Origin: Scybalousia_A sp964542225
GTDB taxonomy: Bacteria; Bacteroidota; Bacteroidia; Bacteroidales; P3
Direction: 5' to 3'
Assembly: GCA_964542225.1 (NCBI GenBank)
Contig: CAZITO010000059.1
Coordinates: 1-14,614 of the forward strand
DNA: 14,614 nucleotides
Under the pieces are notes generated by a model. It did not search any database. It was not told the origin of the DNA and worked only from the letters and a program-made list of their open reading frames with translations. Shown here piece by piece: positions 14,565 to 14,614 of this stretch. Made by a program: the position numbers and the translations under genes. How positions within the stretch are numbered: the first letter of the stretch is position 1; every line of letters begins with the position of its first letter.

Positions 14565-14614
14565 ATGAAAAGGTTTATTATTTTGTGCTTATTTTCATTT
14601 TCTATTCTTTTTAC
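14565..14614 (+). CDS. N-terminus of a gene cut by the window edge, probable exported or membrane protein
   Basis: An ATG at 14565 opens a frame reading MKRFIILCLFSFSILF that stays open to the window end (16 codons plus two bases). The short basic start followed by a hydrophobic run is typical of a signal peptide or membrane anchor. A Cys is present at residue 8, but too little is visible to call a lipoprotein box. The leader is A/T-rich, and a purine-rich AGAGGAG (about 14539-14545) lies too far upstream to act as a normal ribosome binding site. The family cannot be named from this fragment. Confidence 0.5.
   Translation, partial: MKRFIILCLFSFSILF

Overview
The window is a low-GC Bacteroidetes (most likely Bacteroidales) housekeeping locus. 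Three things point there. The RpoB, RpoC, NusG and EF-Tu sequences read like Bacteroides-type proteins. The gene order tRNA-Thr, tRNA-Tyr, tRNA-Gly, tRNA-Thr, tuf, tRNA-Trp, secE, nusG, rplK, rplA, rplJ, rplL, rpoB, rpoC, DUF3467 is the one I know from that order. The only strong promoter is of the Bacteroidetes type (TTTG, 20 nt, TAnnTTTG), and the start codons lack Shine-Dalgarno sequences and instead follow A-rich leaders.

Layout. Positions 1-579 are AT-rich and contain no gene I can support. They hold a terminator-like hairpin near the left edge, a cluster of related approximately 34-nt repeat units (183-324) and an isolated 8-bp inverted repeat (348-387). A promoter at 580-611 drives four tRNAs (694-1144), then tuf (1200-2387), tRNA-Trp (2426-2496), secE and nusG. 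Ribosomal protein genes rplK, rplA, rplJ and rplL follow with short gaps. A strong stem-loop separates rplL from rpoB, and rpoB begins with a TTG codon. rpoC follows 26 nt after rpoB and ends at a textbook intrinsic terminator (14080-14118). Beyond it lie a small DUF3467 gene, a second terminator (14494-14524) and the first 16 codons of a gene running off the right edge that appears to encode a signal peptide or membrane anchor.

Function. The genes form the core of gene expression: tRNAs and EF-Tu for elongation, ribosomal stalk and L1-arm proteins, the NusG elongation factor, the SecE translocon subunit and the two large RNA polymerase subunits. All lie on the plus strand and could be one long transcript tuned by internal structures and by start-codon strength.

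I see no exotic or previously undescribed system. The points worth a second look are local: a 90-nt stretch without any cytosine in a tRNA spacer, a minus-strand-oriented terminator-like hairpin after tuf, a perfect 15-bp duplication in the L7/L12 hinge, the rplL-rpoB stem-loop together with the TTG start of rpoB, a Pro-to-Thr change in a near-universal RpoB motif, and an RpoC insertion.
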